Assembly: GCA_963383645.1 (NCBI GenBank)
Contig: OY726574.1
Coordinates: forward strand, 56,247,977 to 56,311,976
DNA from: Muscardinus avellanarius
Lineage: Eukaryota; Chordata; Mammalia; Rodentia; Gliridae
Direction of reading: 5' to 3'
Length of the DNA: 64,000 bases
Positions within the stretch are counted from its first letter, which is position 1. Every line of letters starts with the position of its first letter. A program made the translations under genes and the position numbers. The notes below the pieces were generated by a model. The model ran no database searches. It worked only from the letters and a program-made list of their open reading frames with translations, and had not been told where the DNA came from. Positions 12,031 to 23,265 of the stretch are shown here, one piece after another.

Positions 12031-13117
12031 GGTTAAATCACCAGTATCCCAGAAAAAAAGTTGACTCAGAAGTAAAAGTGCATAATTTTCTCTATCCTAT
12101 AAGAACTTGATGGTAAAGGATCATATTTAGTTTTGCATTTATCAAATTAGATCTTTAATATACTTTGACAGAAGCATCAACAAGAACGCTTTATTGACAG
12201 AGTTACATGGCTAGTAAACCATGGATTGTTTTCCAATCTGGTGAAAATGTGGCATTTTCCTGGAAGTGCTCCAGTTGCCCACTTCAATCTCCCAAATGTC
12301 TTTTGCAAAAGGCTTTCTTGATTATTCTAATTTGAATGAAATTTCCTTTTTTTTTTTTGGCTCAAGCCAAATACTCAATAAGAATCCCCTTTTTGAGCTT
12401 CACTAGAGAAAACAATAATATTTTAGGTTCCACCACTTTTAAAACATATAATTAACTATTTAGTATATCTCATCATGCTGCTGAGCTGAACTGACCATGG
12501 CTTTATGGCTCCCAAATTGCAAGTTTCTCTTTCTTTCTGCCACTCCTCATTACCCTTTGTCACCTTATTTGTTCTGACCAATTTAACACATTGATTTTCA
12601 TTGTAAAGGCTACAGCCCTGCCAGCAATTCAGGACTTTCACAAGTTAAGCTAATGCGTGTTAACTGGTATCACTGTCAGCTTTATGGTCAAGAATGTAAG
12701 TTACAGCCTTTTCCTTATGCTTATGCCTGAGAAGGAGAGGCACTAGGAGAATGAGAAGAAAGTGACCAAGAAAACACTTGAGCAATCTGTCTTTGCTAGA
12801 TAAATGGACACTCCAGAAGTGTGATATTTTGTTTAAAGGGTTTTGGAAATGTGGATTTTTTTTTCACCACTAAGTCACTATTTGACCAACATTTTTTGAT
12901 TATTTATGAAGAGCCAGATCTCTTGCCTGGAAATAGTTTACAATTCAGTGATGCTGATGATTAGTGTATGTATTATTTTAAACAAGTGCTCAAAATAGGA
13001 ATGGATGCAACCCATTCTACTAATAAATAAAAACTCAGAGATTTAGATCCTGGTCCTTTTATTTTCTTTTTCTTTTTTCTCTTTTCTTTCATTCTCTTTT
13101 TTTTCAATTGTGTGAGG
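12031..13117. other. Unique DNA right of the ERV
   Basis: No gene or repeat recognised apart from short T runs (12346-12358, 12858-12865) and a pyrimidine-rich stretch at 13055-13105 that leads into the next microsatellite. Confidence 0.45.
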
Positions 13118-13120
13118 AGT

Positions 13121-13166
<46 letters not shown>
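13118..13166. repeat. (GT)n microsatellite at a SINE tail
   Basis: More than 20 GT units directly abutting the 3' end of an antisense SINE (13167). On the SINE's own strand this is a (CA)n tail. Confidence 0.95.
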
Positions 13167-13169
<3 letters not shown>

Positions 13170-13242
13170 AGGGGATTGAACTCTGGTGGGGATCAAACCC
13201 AGGAACACTCCACCACTGAACCATATCTCCAGCCCTTTTAAA
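13167..13242 (-). repeat. Older SINE, ID half (left part of a split copy)
   Basis: Reverse ID half ('ggggattgaactctg' to 'tctccagcccttttaaaa'). Its B1 half lies at 13465-13598, beyond a younger SINE that inserted in the linker. Confidence 0.85.
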
Positions 13243-13254
13243 AAATATTATTAC

Positions 13255-13285
<31 letters not shown>

Positions 13286-13464
13286 TTGGTGGTACTGGGG
13301 ATGGAACCCTTCTACCTCTGGGCTACACTCCCAGACCTATTTTCATATGTTTTATTTGGAAACAGGGTCTCTAAAGCCAGCGAGGCTGGCTTCAAACCTG
13401 TGTGATCCTCCTGTGTCCGCCTCCCAAGGGCGAGGATTACAAGTGTGCGCCACCACGCCCGGCT
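13243..13464 (-). repeat. Younger-lineage SINE nested in an older SINE
   Basis: Reverse dimer with a (TTA)n tail at 13246-13284 (TAA units on its own strand), the ID-variant half ('ggtggtactggggatgg' to 'acactcccagacctattttc'), and a B1 half ending at 'cacgcccggct'. Low divergence. It interrupts the older SINE, which gives the order of insertion. Confidence 0.9.
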
Positions 13465-13598
13465 ATTTTATTTTATTTTATTTTGAGTCAGGGTCTCATT
13501 AAATTACCAAGGCTGGACTCAAACTTATGATCTTCCTGCCTTAGCCTCCAAGTAGATGGGAATAACTGGGATTTCAGGTATAAACCATGATGCTCACA
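13465..13598 (-). repeat. Older SINE, B1 half (right part of the split copy)
   Basis: Begins 'attttattttattttgagtc', the linker and B1 end in reverse, and runs to about 'ccatgatgctcac'. More diverged than the SINE nested within it. Confidence 0.82.
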
Positions 13599-14309
13599 GA
13601 AGATAGGTCATTTTATTATATTAAAATAAAGTAACATTCTTTAAAATTAGCCCTTTTGTAAAAAAAAAAATTACAGGGTATCATTAACAATTCTAAATAC
13701 TATTTCCTTCACCATAGGTTTTATTTAACACCAAAAATTCATTCTTTTTCCTAACTTGGGGAAATAAAATTTAAGTAAAAATGTCTTGAAGCTAACAATG
13801 TCACCTTTCTTGGGCCCTGTATAATAGAGGACAATTACAGACTGAGATTTAAGAAAAATATTGATTTTTTTGTGGATTCTTTATTTAAATATTTGTTTCA
13901 GATATATCAACAGGGCCCTATAATAAATTATATATCCAAGTAATGGAAATGAAATATTTCATACTTAAGGAAAAATTTGTTTTTCAAAACCTTGGGTCTT
14001 TCAAAATTGTTATGAATTCACACAATGGAAATTTTAAGTCAGATGCTGCCATGATGCAGTGGCCACTGCCTCCTCCTTGTGGTGGATAATTATTACTCAA
14101 TCATACAAATAATACCAAAGGATTACAATCTAATCCATGAAGATAACATAATTTGTTATAATTAAGAGACATAATTTGTGTAAACCTAAATATTGACATA
14201 ACACCAGAAGGCTATTTTAGTCATCAATATATCTCATAAAAACTCTATTACCATTATCTGTTATCACCTATTTAAATATGAGCTCCTTAGGACTACAAAT
14301 TTTATTTTT
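13599..14309. other. Unique AT-rich DNA
   Basis: Nothing recognised. Confidence 0.45.
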
Positions 14310-14519
14310 GTTTGTTTTTTGTTTTAACTGGAGCTTCAATCCAGGGGCATTCTATCTTCAAGCTATACACTCAGCCCTCCTTGTTTTTTATTTTGAATCA
14401 AGGCCTAGCTAATTTGCTGAGTCTCTCACTAATTTGCTGAGGCTGGCTCCAAATCTGCTATTCTCTGCCTGACCCTCCTAAGAACTGGGATTACAGAGAT
14501 ACACCATCACACCTGAACT
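14310..14519 (-). repeat. B1-ID dimeric SINE, older lineage
   Basis: Reverse full dimer with a G/T-rich tail ('gtttgttttttgtttt'). A possible 11-bp TSD, attttattttt, lies at 14299-14309 and 14522-14532; its low complexity limits its weight. Confidence 0.88.
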
Positions 14520-14534
14520 CCATTTTATTTTTAT

Positions 14535-15737
14535 TTCCAATACCTAGCATGGAACCAGGTTCATATTTGGCACTCAGAAATTTAAATTAACCAAACTGAC
14601 TGTAATTAAAATGGCCTTTGAGAAAATATCCCCCTCTTTTATAGGAAGCTGGGAATCCGTGATATGGGGAAATTAATTGATTCAGCATATTCTTATTATA
14701 ATGATTTTTCATCAGTCTGGCTCAGGTTTAAATACAGGGGACACAGCAGTGCACAAATCATATAAATGCTTTTTGCCATGAAATTTATATTCTAGTGGGG
14801 AAGACAAAAGGCAAAGTTGTGATAACTATGATTGCTTGATCCAGCGTCCATCCACCCAGTCCTGTATTCACTGTGTCTACTTCTGTGTTACAAACATTCT
14901 TGGTTGAAAAGATACAAACCCTCCCCTCAGAGAGTTCCATGCTGTTAAGAAATAAGTTACTGCACATGAAGTGCAGTAAGGTAATTGCAATAAAGAATTC
15001 TATCTCCCAGTAATGAAGGTGATCCAGTAGAACACGATGAGGACAACAGGAAATGTAAAAGAGTAAGTTTTCGCTAAAGGAAGTCTTGCAGAAGAGCTAT
15101 CGAGAGAGCGCAGGAGCCTGTAAATAAAGGGATGGCCGGGAGTAAGAGTCTTGAGAGAACTGAAGAGACTGTGAATGCAAATGGGATATAAAAGGGAATC
15201 AGGAAGGAAGCAACTAGCCAAACTTGGGCTCAGATCCAGCCACTTCCATTTATAAATTCAGGGACCCAAATTTCTCAGAACAGTTTCCTCACCTGAAAAG
15301 GGGGCTGTTAAGCCTGTTCACAGGGGTTCTGCAGATTAGTAATTCCCATTCCTAGCACACGTAGTACGTAAGGTGTGGTGAGTGCTCGAAAAGTGCTAAT
15401 TCACTTTTCCCTCTCATAAAACTAAGGAAATCATTAAAGAATCTTGACTGTAAGGCAGACTGTTTTGAGGATCATTTAGAAAATCAAATACTTAGGAGGA
15501 GATAGTTTTCATAAAAGAGAGTGAATGCTTCATTGAAAGCAAAGACAGAGAGGGAGAGAGAGGGAGAGACCGCCAGTGTCTGAAAGGTCAAATGGCAGGC
15601 TCTGCTGCAAACTAAGTTGGAAAATGAGAAAAGGCAGGACTAGGAAGAGCTCAAAGATGGTTGCCTAGCAAACTTAGTTTTACGGCAGTTATGTAATTCT
15701 ATAACATAAGTAGCAGTTATAGAAGACAGACATCATG
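14535..15737. other. Unique DNA
   Basis: No gene or interspersed repeat recognised. A short purine run, (GAGGGAGA)n-like, lies at 15546-15571. The 73-codon antisense frame at 15000-15221 has no recognisable domain. Confidence 0.45.
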
Positions 15738-15916
15738 AGAAAGGCATGGTGGCACATGCCTGTAATACCAGAACTTTGGAGGTTGAGATAGAAAGATTGC
15801 AGATTTGAGGCCAGCCTCAGCAACATAGCCAGCCCTGTTTAAAATTTTAAATCCTTTAAAAAGATGGGGTATATAGCTCAGAGGTAGAATGCCTCTGATT
15901 CAATACCCAGTATCCC
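15738..15916 (+). repeat. B1-ID dimeric SINE, older lineage
   Basis: Sense dimer; the ID half reads 'gatggggtatatagctcaga'. Confidence 0.88.
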
Positions 15917-15982
15917 TAGAAAAAGGAGGAAAGGGAGAAGGAGGAGGAGAAGGAGGAAGAGGAGGAGAAAAGAGGAGATAGA
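15917..15982. repeat. Polypurine tail (GGA/GAA) of the SINE
   Basis: Purine-only tract with AGG and AAG triplets directly following the SINE 3' end; an expanded A-rich tail. Confidence 0.9.
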
Positions 15983-16237
15983 CATCAAAGATCAGTCTTG
16001 GAGAGGGTGATTCGAGGTGGCTGTGGGGGATACACATGGATTCAACATAAAATCAACAGGTATTTGAAACATAAGAAAATACTTAGGTTTTGCAATGTTA
16101 GGTGAAAATAAAAGAGTAAGGCATGGATAGTGCCATCTAGGGAAAAGGATTTTGAGCGTTTTGTCTATTTCCATGCCTAACTATTTCAAACTTAGTCTGT
16201 GATCCCAATTGGATGTATTATAAACTGGAATTATTTA

Positions 16238-16492
16238 GCAAGATGCTTTTATGTATGAATATTTGTGTATCCCCCAAATTCATATGTGAAAATCCTAATC
16301 CCTGCGGTGATTCTACCAGGAGGTGATTAAGTCATGAGAGAAGAGACTACACAAATGGTATTAGTGTCCTTATATAAAAAAAAAAAAAAGCCCGAGTGCA
16401 CTCATTTTCCCTTCTATCATGTGAGAATATGAGGAGGCATCACATTTCCTTAAAAGGGTGCCCTCACCAGACATCCAACTGGGATCATAGAC
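16238..16492 (+). repeat. MaLR-type LTR fragment
   Basis: Resembles the internal part of ERVL-MaLR LTRs of the MLT/MST type: 'cccccaaattcatatgtg', then 'aatccta.tccctg', 'ggtgattaagtcatgag', 'attagtgtccttatata', 'tctatcatgtgag', 'gccctcaccagaca'. An A run (16378-16390) interrupts it. Both LTR termini are missing. Confidence 0.7.
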
Positions 16493-16551
16493 TACATTTG
16501 AGATCATGAGACATTAGGATGGGGAGTTTCCGGTATAAATTGTATAGGACA

Positions 16552-16744
16552 GAGCCGGGCGTGGTGGCACACGCTTGTAATCCCCGCGCTTGGGAGGCAG
16601 AGACAGGAGGATCACGCAGGTTCGAAGCCAGCCACGCGCGCTGGCTTAGGAGACCCTGTTTCCAAATATAAAATGTAAAAATAGGTCTGGGAGTGTAGCC
16701 CAGAGGTAGAAGGGCTTCCAGGAACCCCAGTACCACCAAAAAAA
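16552..16744 (+). repeat. B1-ID dimeric SINE, younger lineage
   Basis: Very well-preserved copy with a TSD aaattgtataggaca at 16537-16551 and 16745-16759. The B1 half carries a perfect pol III B-box core (GGTTCGAAGCC at 16619-16629) and several CpGs, which points to recent insertion. The ID half is the 'GTCTGGGAGTGTAG' variant ending 'CCCCAGTACCACC'. Confidence 0.96.
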
Positions 16745-16759
16745 AAATTGTATAGGACA

Positions 16760-17884
16760 AAGATTATCATTGGGACTACACTGGAATTAGAAAAAATAGG
16801 TATTTCTACTGGCTTCCATCATGACAATTAGGCTGCAACCCTAAGGGGTTGCAAGGGGTTATCTCCCTGGGTGCCACCAAACTCTCTCTGGGTTGGGGCC
16901 ATGCCCACTAAATAATAACATTTCCTTTGGAAGCCAATTGAAGAATTCAGATAATTCCAGTGTTATGGCCCAACACCGACCTAGCATAATCTCTGTCCTC
17001 TTTCTCCAGCTGAATTGTGAAGTCTCCGAACATGAAAGCCAACCAAATTGTGCATTCAGATCTTTACATGTGAAATGTCAGTTGATTCTAATTTTTATTT
17101 GTGTGCATGGAAGATGTAGATAGTGAGAGACAATGACATCATCCCCCAAGCCCAAGATGGAATTAGTTTAAGAGAAAGCTGAGTTGCAGTGCTGTAATCA
17201 GATTGCTACTTTGGACTATGTCAATTATAGCAGTTTCTTCAGGTTCATGTCACAAATCATTATCCTCAGCTAACTGGACCTGACTTAGAAACAAAAAGTC
17301 ATTTGTCTGTATTGTTGCTGCTTTTAACACCAACCTTAGGTCTGTAAATTGGAGTCAAAATGAATGTTCAGAATTTGGAAGCGCAGTTTGTCTTTAATAA
17401 CAATTCCAGATAATTGAACATGATGTATAGTAAGCCACTTGGTCTCCTATTCTTTTTTAGAGTTAGAATAAACAGTCCAACCAGTGGTAAATCTAGCTAC
17501 AGGTCAGATTATTCAGTTTACATCCGAATAGCGTTACCAAGCCTTTTGGGTTCCTAGCCCATCACTTTTGAGTGTTGTCACTATGCTGTGCTCTGCCACC
17601 CCATCTAATCCAACTAAAAATTTGGAAAAAAATTACAATGCCCAAAGTTTTATTTTTACCATTTAATAAAAAAAAGTTTGACCATTTCCACTTCAGAAAC
17701 AGAGTGTTTCAGAACCTTTCTCTGAAATGTAACTCTGTCATGGTCTTCTCTTAAACTATATACACACATTTATCTAAATACAAGTCTTATATTCCCTAAG
17801 AATAATCCAAATTGGTATGTAATGAAAATGTACATATACAAAATTAAACTCTACCTAAGGCTTTCATTGTTACTTCCAAAAGAC
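16760..17884. other. Unique DNA
   Basis: No repeat or gene recognised. A short direct repeat, aaggggttgc, occurs around 16841-16858. Confidence 0.4.
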
Positions 17885-18010
17885 TTAATTAACCTAAGTG
17901 TTCGTCAAAAGATGAATAGATAAAGAAAATGTGACATAGACACAATGGACATTATTCAACCTTTGACAAAGACGGATATCTTAAAATATATACAATACGG
18001 ATGAAGTACA
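17885..18010 (+). repeat. L1 ORF2 3'-end fragment
   Basis: 'aacctaagtgttcgtcaaaa' through 'gatgaatagataaagaaaat' and 'acacaatggacattattcaa' match the end of L1 ORF2 seen intact at 42970-43035. Confidence 0.75.
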
Positions 18011-18089
18011 GAAGAAATTTTGACCCCAATTCTAAATTTAAGTTCTTATTCCTTTAGTCAAAGTGGTGGAAGTAAGGGTCACAGGTCAG

Positions 18090-18290
18090 TGTTAGCGTTT
18101 GTGGAACGCTACCACAGGGTAAGCAGTGTCCTAAGTACCTTAAACGGGATGTCTCATGGATTTTTAACAACCATGTGATGTAGCTGGCGTTATCTCTGCT
18201 GTGTAGAGGAGGAAACTGAAGCACACAGAAGTTAAATGAGATGCTCAAACTTTACAAAAACAGTCAATGGTTGTGTGACTTGATATCTAA
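18090..18290 (+). repeat. MIR (ancient tRNA-derived SINE)
   Basis: Diverged but recognisable MIR core: 'gcagtgtcctaagtacctt', 'gaggaggaaactgaagcaca', 'agaagttaaatgagatgctc'. MIRs are shared across mammals, so this piece marks old DNA. Confidence 0.75.
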
Positions 18291-18567
18291 AGCTACTCTA
18301 TTTTAAAACACATATGTGCTTTTAAAATTCTCTGGAGTCCATCTAATTTCACCTCACTCAGAATTCTTATTGTTTCCTTGAGGGATGATTAGTGAGACAG
18401 CTTTTCATTGTCTTAAATAATGATCGAAACCTTAAGTTCAGAGATCTTGAGAAATTGTTTATCTTGTATATTCCAACAATACAAGTAGCATTACCTGGAT
18501 TTCAGTAACCTAGGTCAGACGTTCTTAGACGTTTTGGTCTTAGGACTCTATTATATTCTTAAACATA
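18291..18567. other. Unique DNA
   Basis: Nothing recognised. Confidence 0.4.
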
Positions 18568-18769
18568 GGCCAGGTGTGGTGGTTCACACCTATAACCTCA
18601 GTACTTAGGAAGCTGAGACAGAATAACTGCAGGTTTAAAGCCAGCCTTAGCAATTTAGTCATGATCTCAGCAACTTAGTGAGACCCCGTTTCCAAAGTAA
18701 AATGTAAAGCAGGGCTGGGGATGTAGCTTGGAAGTACAGCCCTTCCTGGTACCGCCAAAAAAAAAAAAA
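18568..18769 (+). repeat. B1-ID dimeric SINE
   Basis: Sense dimer ending in a 14-base A tail. The ID half ends '..CTTCCTGGTACCGCC', which resembles an intermediate between the older and younger ID forms. Confidence 0.9.
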
Positions 18770-19419
18770 TAAATGTCATTGTACTTATTTATACAGGTTA
18801 TATCTACAGCTATATTACCTATTAGAAATTAAAGCTGAGAAAAATTTAAAAGGTAAAAATATGCCAACACAAGTCTCATTAGGTGTCAGGGAGATGACAT
18901 CATCACATGTCATGCAGTTCTAGAAAATTCTACCATATAAACATGAGAAGATGAGGGTGAATGGAAAAACAAATATGATTATGGTGCTTCTTTGAGATTT
19001 TTTTTGTTGCTCTCCATCACACTAAGACTAGAATCCTCAACACGCTGCATGGTTGAGCCTCTGCCCCATCTGTCGCCTTCACCTCTTGCCTGTTACCTCT
19101 AGGCATATCAGCCTCCTTCTTCCTTTCTAGAATTACCCACAAGATTGTTTCCTAACTCAGGACCTGTGCATTAATGCTATCTTTGCCTGGAAAGCTCTAG
19201 CCAGCACTATTTTATAGGAAGTTTAATAATGTGCCAATTGAAAAGGTAAAAAATAAAACCTGCTCTTGATAAGTAGACAATTTTATCTTACAACAGATCT
19301 CAATAGATATAAGCTAAAAATACTTTTCTAAAAAGTCAACTTTTATCATTAAACATGAATGCACAAAGACAACTCAAATGGATTTTATTCCTAGCTAATA
19401 AGCCAACTTCCTAGAGCAT
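18770..19419. other. Unique DNA
   Basis: Nothing recognised. Confidence 0.4.
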
Positions 19420-20990
19420 GTACCGGGAAAAGCATCACAGTGACATCCCATTCTACTTTTATTCCAGCTCTTGGCAGCACCCCTGCATATGGAGTTTTAA
19501 AACTAAGCTGAGGGGAAACAACGGCTGCGGTTCAAACGTAGCTCCATCAAAAAACAGGTAGAAGAGACAGAATGCAGAGCACGACATCACACTCCTCTAA
19601 CAGCGCAATTATAACGGCATCTGTTCCCCAAAGCACAGGTTTCCACTGCATCCTTGTTTTACCTGATGGATGGAGAGAACAGAGGATGACACAGCTGTAA
19701 TATGTCACGTATATTCAGGAGCTATTAATTTAGTGATGTCACGGGCAGGTGATTAACGCGTCCTACTCCACGGAGGCACAGCCACCGCCAGCAGACTCAT
19801 CTTGCAGCGAAATGACTTACTGCCCCAGCCACAAGGCGGAAGGGCACATCTGAAAATCAGCTCTGCCAGGCCTTGCGAGGGGGGCGGGGAGGCGCACGGA
19901 GCGCAGTCTTCTTGGGCCCTGGCATATTTCTGCTAGTGGCAGAGTGATTTTACTGGCATGAGTCAGAAAGCATGTGAGTCACCCGTATAATAAATGAGAC
20001 AACTTTATTTCATTCAGCTTCTGCTCACTTCATCATACCAAGGGAAAATAAGGAAAATTTCTGTTTTCTGTCAGGTTTTCCCCAAACGATCAGTCACCGA
20101 TGGCTCACATGTCCCCATCAGAACCGTATGAGACGATGAAGCCACCGCTTGTACTGCCAACAACCTAGGCAGGAACGCGGCTGCCAAGCACGCTGGCTCC
20201 AGCAATGATTTACCACCTCCAAATGTTCCATTTGACAACAAACTAAAGAGTGCAGCCTCCTCAGCTAGAAGCTTCCAGAGCGACTTCTGTCGCTGCTGCT
20301 TGGCCCTGGTCTCTCCGAGGAGGGCCAGTTAAGTTTATGCAGCTCCACTGGCCAAGTCTCCTGACTAGGACGCTGCCCACCTGCGACTTTCTCAACTAAA
20401 AGGCCCGCCCAGTCAAACCAACCAACCGCTGATTGTGATTGAAATAACCCGTTAACAGACAGCTCATTTCCATCAGGAGGGATGGAAAAAAGCATTTCAG
20501 ACAAATGCATTTATATGAATAAGACTTGGGTTAAACCACTTCTCAGCAGGGATGGAATGCAGCGCATTAATTTCTGCGAATTCATAGCTATCTGGTACAC
20601 AAGGACAGTGTCTGCAAATTAATATCTGCTACACAGGAGAAGATTGTGAGAGCATTACAGAGCTCCAGGTGAAACCAAACTGTAGCTTTCAAATTTGAGA
20701 AGGTAAAACTATAATACTCAATAAAGGAACTTGGCAACCATCTATGCCCCTCGGCTATGTAATGCAGAAACAGCCCATGCAATAGCTTCATGGCCCTCAT
20801 GAAGTCTTGCTTGAATCGTTTCAAACACTGGAAACTCACAAAGCTGTCCATTTCTAGGACAACCAATCTGATGGCCCAAAAAGATTCTCAGAGGAAGCAG
20901 ACATTTACCTCTGGAAGCTCAACATGCTCATTCTCATTCTGGCCACTCAACAGGACCACCTGAATGCTCATTTAAGAAAGTTGCTTCCTG
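19420..20990. promoter_or_regulatory. Repeat-free, CpG-retaining block; candidate enhancer
   Basis: About 1.57 kb without any recognised repeat and with many more CpGs than its surroundings (for example 19740-19920 and 20080-20450). Visible motifs include two TGAGTCA (AP-1/Maf-type) sites only 16 bases apart at 19959-19965 and 19975-19981, a CRE-like TGATGTCA at 19734-19741, and 'atgtcacgtat' at about 19703. No long open frame or clear splice structure is present; the frames at 20265-20510(-) and 20588-20866(-) lack recognised domains. A deeply conserved non-coding element would look like this, but conservation cannot be measured here. A non-coding exon is the alternative. Confidence 0.35.
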
Positions 20991-20996
20991 GGTTAC

Positions 20997-21380
20997 TGTC
21001 AGGGCCCGCTCGGCTAGACCAGGATGGGGCGGTGGCTCAAGATGGCGCCTAGGCATGTTGCCAAGTCAGGAGGCTCAGGAGGCTGGCGGTGCCCTGAGCC
21101 TGCGCAGTGAGCCCTATCAGGTGCCCTACGGATGATCAGTGACACAGCGCCTCGTGCTACCACCAGCCCGCCTAGGAGAGGGTTAGAAATGTGCATGCTC
21201 TGGCTGTGGGAATCTTGGGGTTGGTGGGGTGATGAGGGAGGAGTTATGAGACTGATATATATTTGCTTGCTGTGCGCATTGAGAGGGGGAAGCATTAAAG
21301 GAAGGAAGCATCATCAACAGACTTGGCATTTGTGTCTTCTTTCCCGGGGCTCTGCAGGACAGAGCCTTAGGGACGGGACA
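20997..21380 (+). repeat. Class II (ERVK/IAP-like) solo LTR
   Basis: A 384-bp unit starting TGTCAGGG and ending GGGACA, flanked by a perfect 6-bp TSD, ggttac, at 20991-20996 and 21381-21386; six bases is typical of class II elements. Inside are 'caagatggcgcc' (21040), 'cctgcgcagtgagccct', a TATA-like 'gatatatat' at 21254, an ATTAAA polyadenylation signal at 21294-21299 followed by the R/U5-like 'ggcatttgtgtcttctttcc', and a U5 end rich in GGGAC. No internal retroviral sequence remains, so it formed by LTR-LTR recombination. The frames of about 90 codons across it are fortuitous. Confidence 0.93.
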
Positions 21381-21386
21381 GGTTAC

Positions 21387-22400
21387 ATCCCATCCACTCT
21401 GATGCTTTGAATCATTCAGGTTTGTTTGTGACTCTGATTGGTATCTGGCCCTAAAATTCCTGTTCATAGAAGGACAACAGGACTCTGTCTCTTCACTTCA
21501 GTTGAATAGCCCATCTCCTTGACTGTCATCTTTGTTGAGAGAGTGTATCCCATACAGAGATGTAACATGTAGCTCTAATGTCCATCTTCTCTTCTAGGTA
21601 CTGTTCTGCCTATCCATCCTCCAGGGTCCTATGCTGGCTCAGGACTACGGCCTTCCAGCACTTAAGTCTTCTCTCCAGAGCACTCCAATCCACCCTGTCG
21701 ATTATGCATCCCAATTGGATTCTTTCTACCTGCTCTGCCTTGAGATCCCTCTGCGACCTCTCCCGACTCTTCTGAAAATTAGCTGAAGGCAAACACTACC
21801 CAGGTCTGGATGAACAATCAGTGAGCAAAGATTTAAAATCCAGGCCAAAAAAATTGACAATAGCCTGAACTCAGGCAGAGAGAAGATACAATGAATACAA
21901 AAGATCTTGGGATCCAGAAATTATGGAATGCAATTACAGAATTGATGGCATGCACAGAGGGGTGTATGTAAGAATAAAACATATGAAACTACAAGGCAAG
22001 GAATAATACCACTCACTAAGAAGATGCAGAAGGAATCTGGTGGAAAGTAATGATTAATTTTTCAATGTGATTGATTTGAGGTGCCTGCGGGCCTTCCAAA
22101 CTGAAATGTTTATTAGGCCCTTGAACTCAGCATAGTTCTTGTTTAAATTTGAGAATGATCCAAATGTAAGCAAAACATTGGGAGAGACTTTTATTTAAGA
22201 AATGGTAGGGATTATATTTAGAATGAAAAAATCTAAGAGATGAAGATGGAGCATTATGGAATTATAACTGTGGCTCTTGGAGGAGATAAAGAGCAGCCCT
22301 TGAAGGAAATCTGGAATGAATGGCTGGTAAGAGTAGAAAGGGAGAAGGATAAAAAATTAGATTATGAAAATCAAAGGAGGAGATAGTTTCAGGAAGAAAA
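21387..22400. other. Unique DNA
   Basis: No repeat recognised. At 21580-21600 a pyrimidine-rich stretch ends in 'cttctag', a possible splice acceptor, followed by a 65-codon frame (21578-21775). The frame has no recognisable domain and no partner exon was found, so I do not call an exon. Confidence 0.4.
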
Positions 22401-22500
22401 TAGTACTTGGGAGGCTGAGACAGGGGAATCACAGGTTCTAGGACAGCTTCAGCCACTTAGCAAAAGCCTGTTTCAAAATAAAAAACAAAAAGAAATAGGG
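22401..22500 (+). repeat. Older SINE, left part of a split copy
   Basis: Starts within the B1 half ('tagtacttgggaggctgaga'). The element resumes at 22742 with the rest of its ID half ('gtatagcttggaagtcaaat'). Confidence 0.85.
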
Positions 22501-22729
22501 AGCCAGGTGTGGTGGCGCAAGCTTGTAATCCGAGCATTCGGGAGGCTGAGACAGGAGGCTGAGATGGGAGGATCGGGGTTCATGGACAGTCTCAGCCACT
22601 TAGTGAGGCCCTCTGCAGTTCAGTGAGACTCCGTTTCAAAATAAAGAATAAAGAATAGGGCAGGGGGTGTAGCTTGGAGGTCAAATGCCCCTGGGTTCAA
22701 TCCCAGATGCACACACACACACACAAAAG
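22501..22729 (+). repeat. SINE nested in an older SINE
   Basis: Sense dimer flanked by a perfect 12-bp TSD aaagaaataggg at 22489-22500 and 22730-22741. It has a local repeat of 'ggaggctgaga' near 22540-22566 and a short (CA)n tail at 22710-22724. Confidence 0.92.
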
Positions 22730-22741
22730 AAAGAAATAGGG

Positions 22742-22785
22742 TATAGCTTGGAAGTCAAATGCCTCTGGGTGAAATCTCTAGTACT
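22742..22785 (+). repeat. Older SINE, right part of the split copy
   Basis: Remaining ID half, followed by a purine-rich tail to about 22850. Confidence 0.8.
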
Positions 22786-23079
22786 AATGGAGAAGAATAA
22801 AGAAGAGAAAAATAGAAAGAGGAGGAAGAAGTAGTAGAAGAAAAAGGAGAAAAACTTAAGGGTAACAGAAGTCCAGCAGATTGTTAGATGCTCTAAGAAA
22901 ATTAAATTTAATCATCTAGGTAATATAAAAGCTAATAATTCCAATTCAGAAATGTATGAGCTACTAAGCAAACCTTTTTCCTGAACACATAGACAAGTTT
23001 TCAGAATGTAGGCAGAAACGATAAGGGTCATAAAAACAGGATCATCAAATCTTATGTCCCATAAGAAATTAAACAGTTC
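22786..23079. other. Purine-rich tail, then unique DNA
   Basis: GAA/GGA-rich to about 22850; nothing recognised beyond. Confidence 0.4.
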
Positions 23080-23265
23080 AAATAATTCTATGGATATATA
23101 TGAAATTATCAATGACAATCTCAATAGCTGGGGAGGCAGAGGAATACAGTGGGATCCGGAGAGAAACACACCAAGTGCTGTGAGCATGTGTGTTCTATCA
23201 CTCTCAACCGCATTATGATGTATAATTATCATATAAATATATTGCATTAATAAAAGTGTGTTAAC
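23080..23265 (+). repeat. L1 3' UTR end
   Basis: 'aacacaccaagtgctgtgag' and 'gcattatgatgtataattat', then 'attaataaaag', match the sense L1 3' ends at 28000-28070 and 33840-33915. Confidence 0.65.

Noticed and set aside
21014..21467. Overlapping 92-94-codon frames on both strands
   Set aside because: They lie within the solo LTR and its flank.
21578..21775. Possible exon after a pyrimidine tract and AG
   Set aside because: No second splice site, domain or partner exon is visible.
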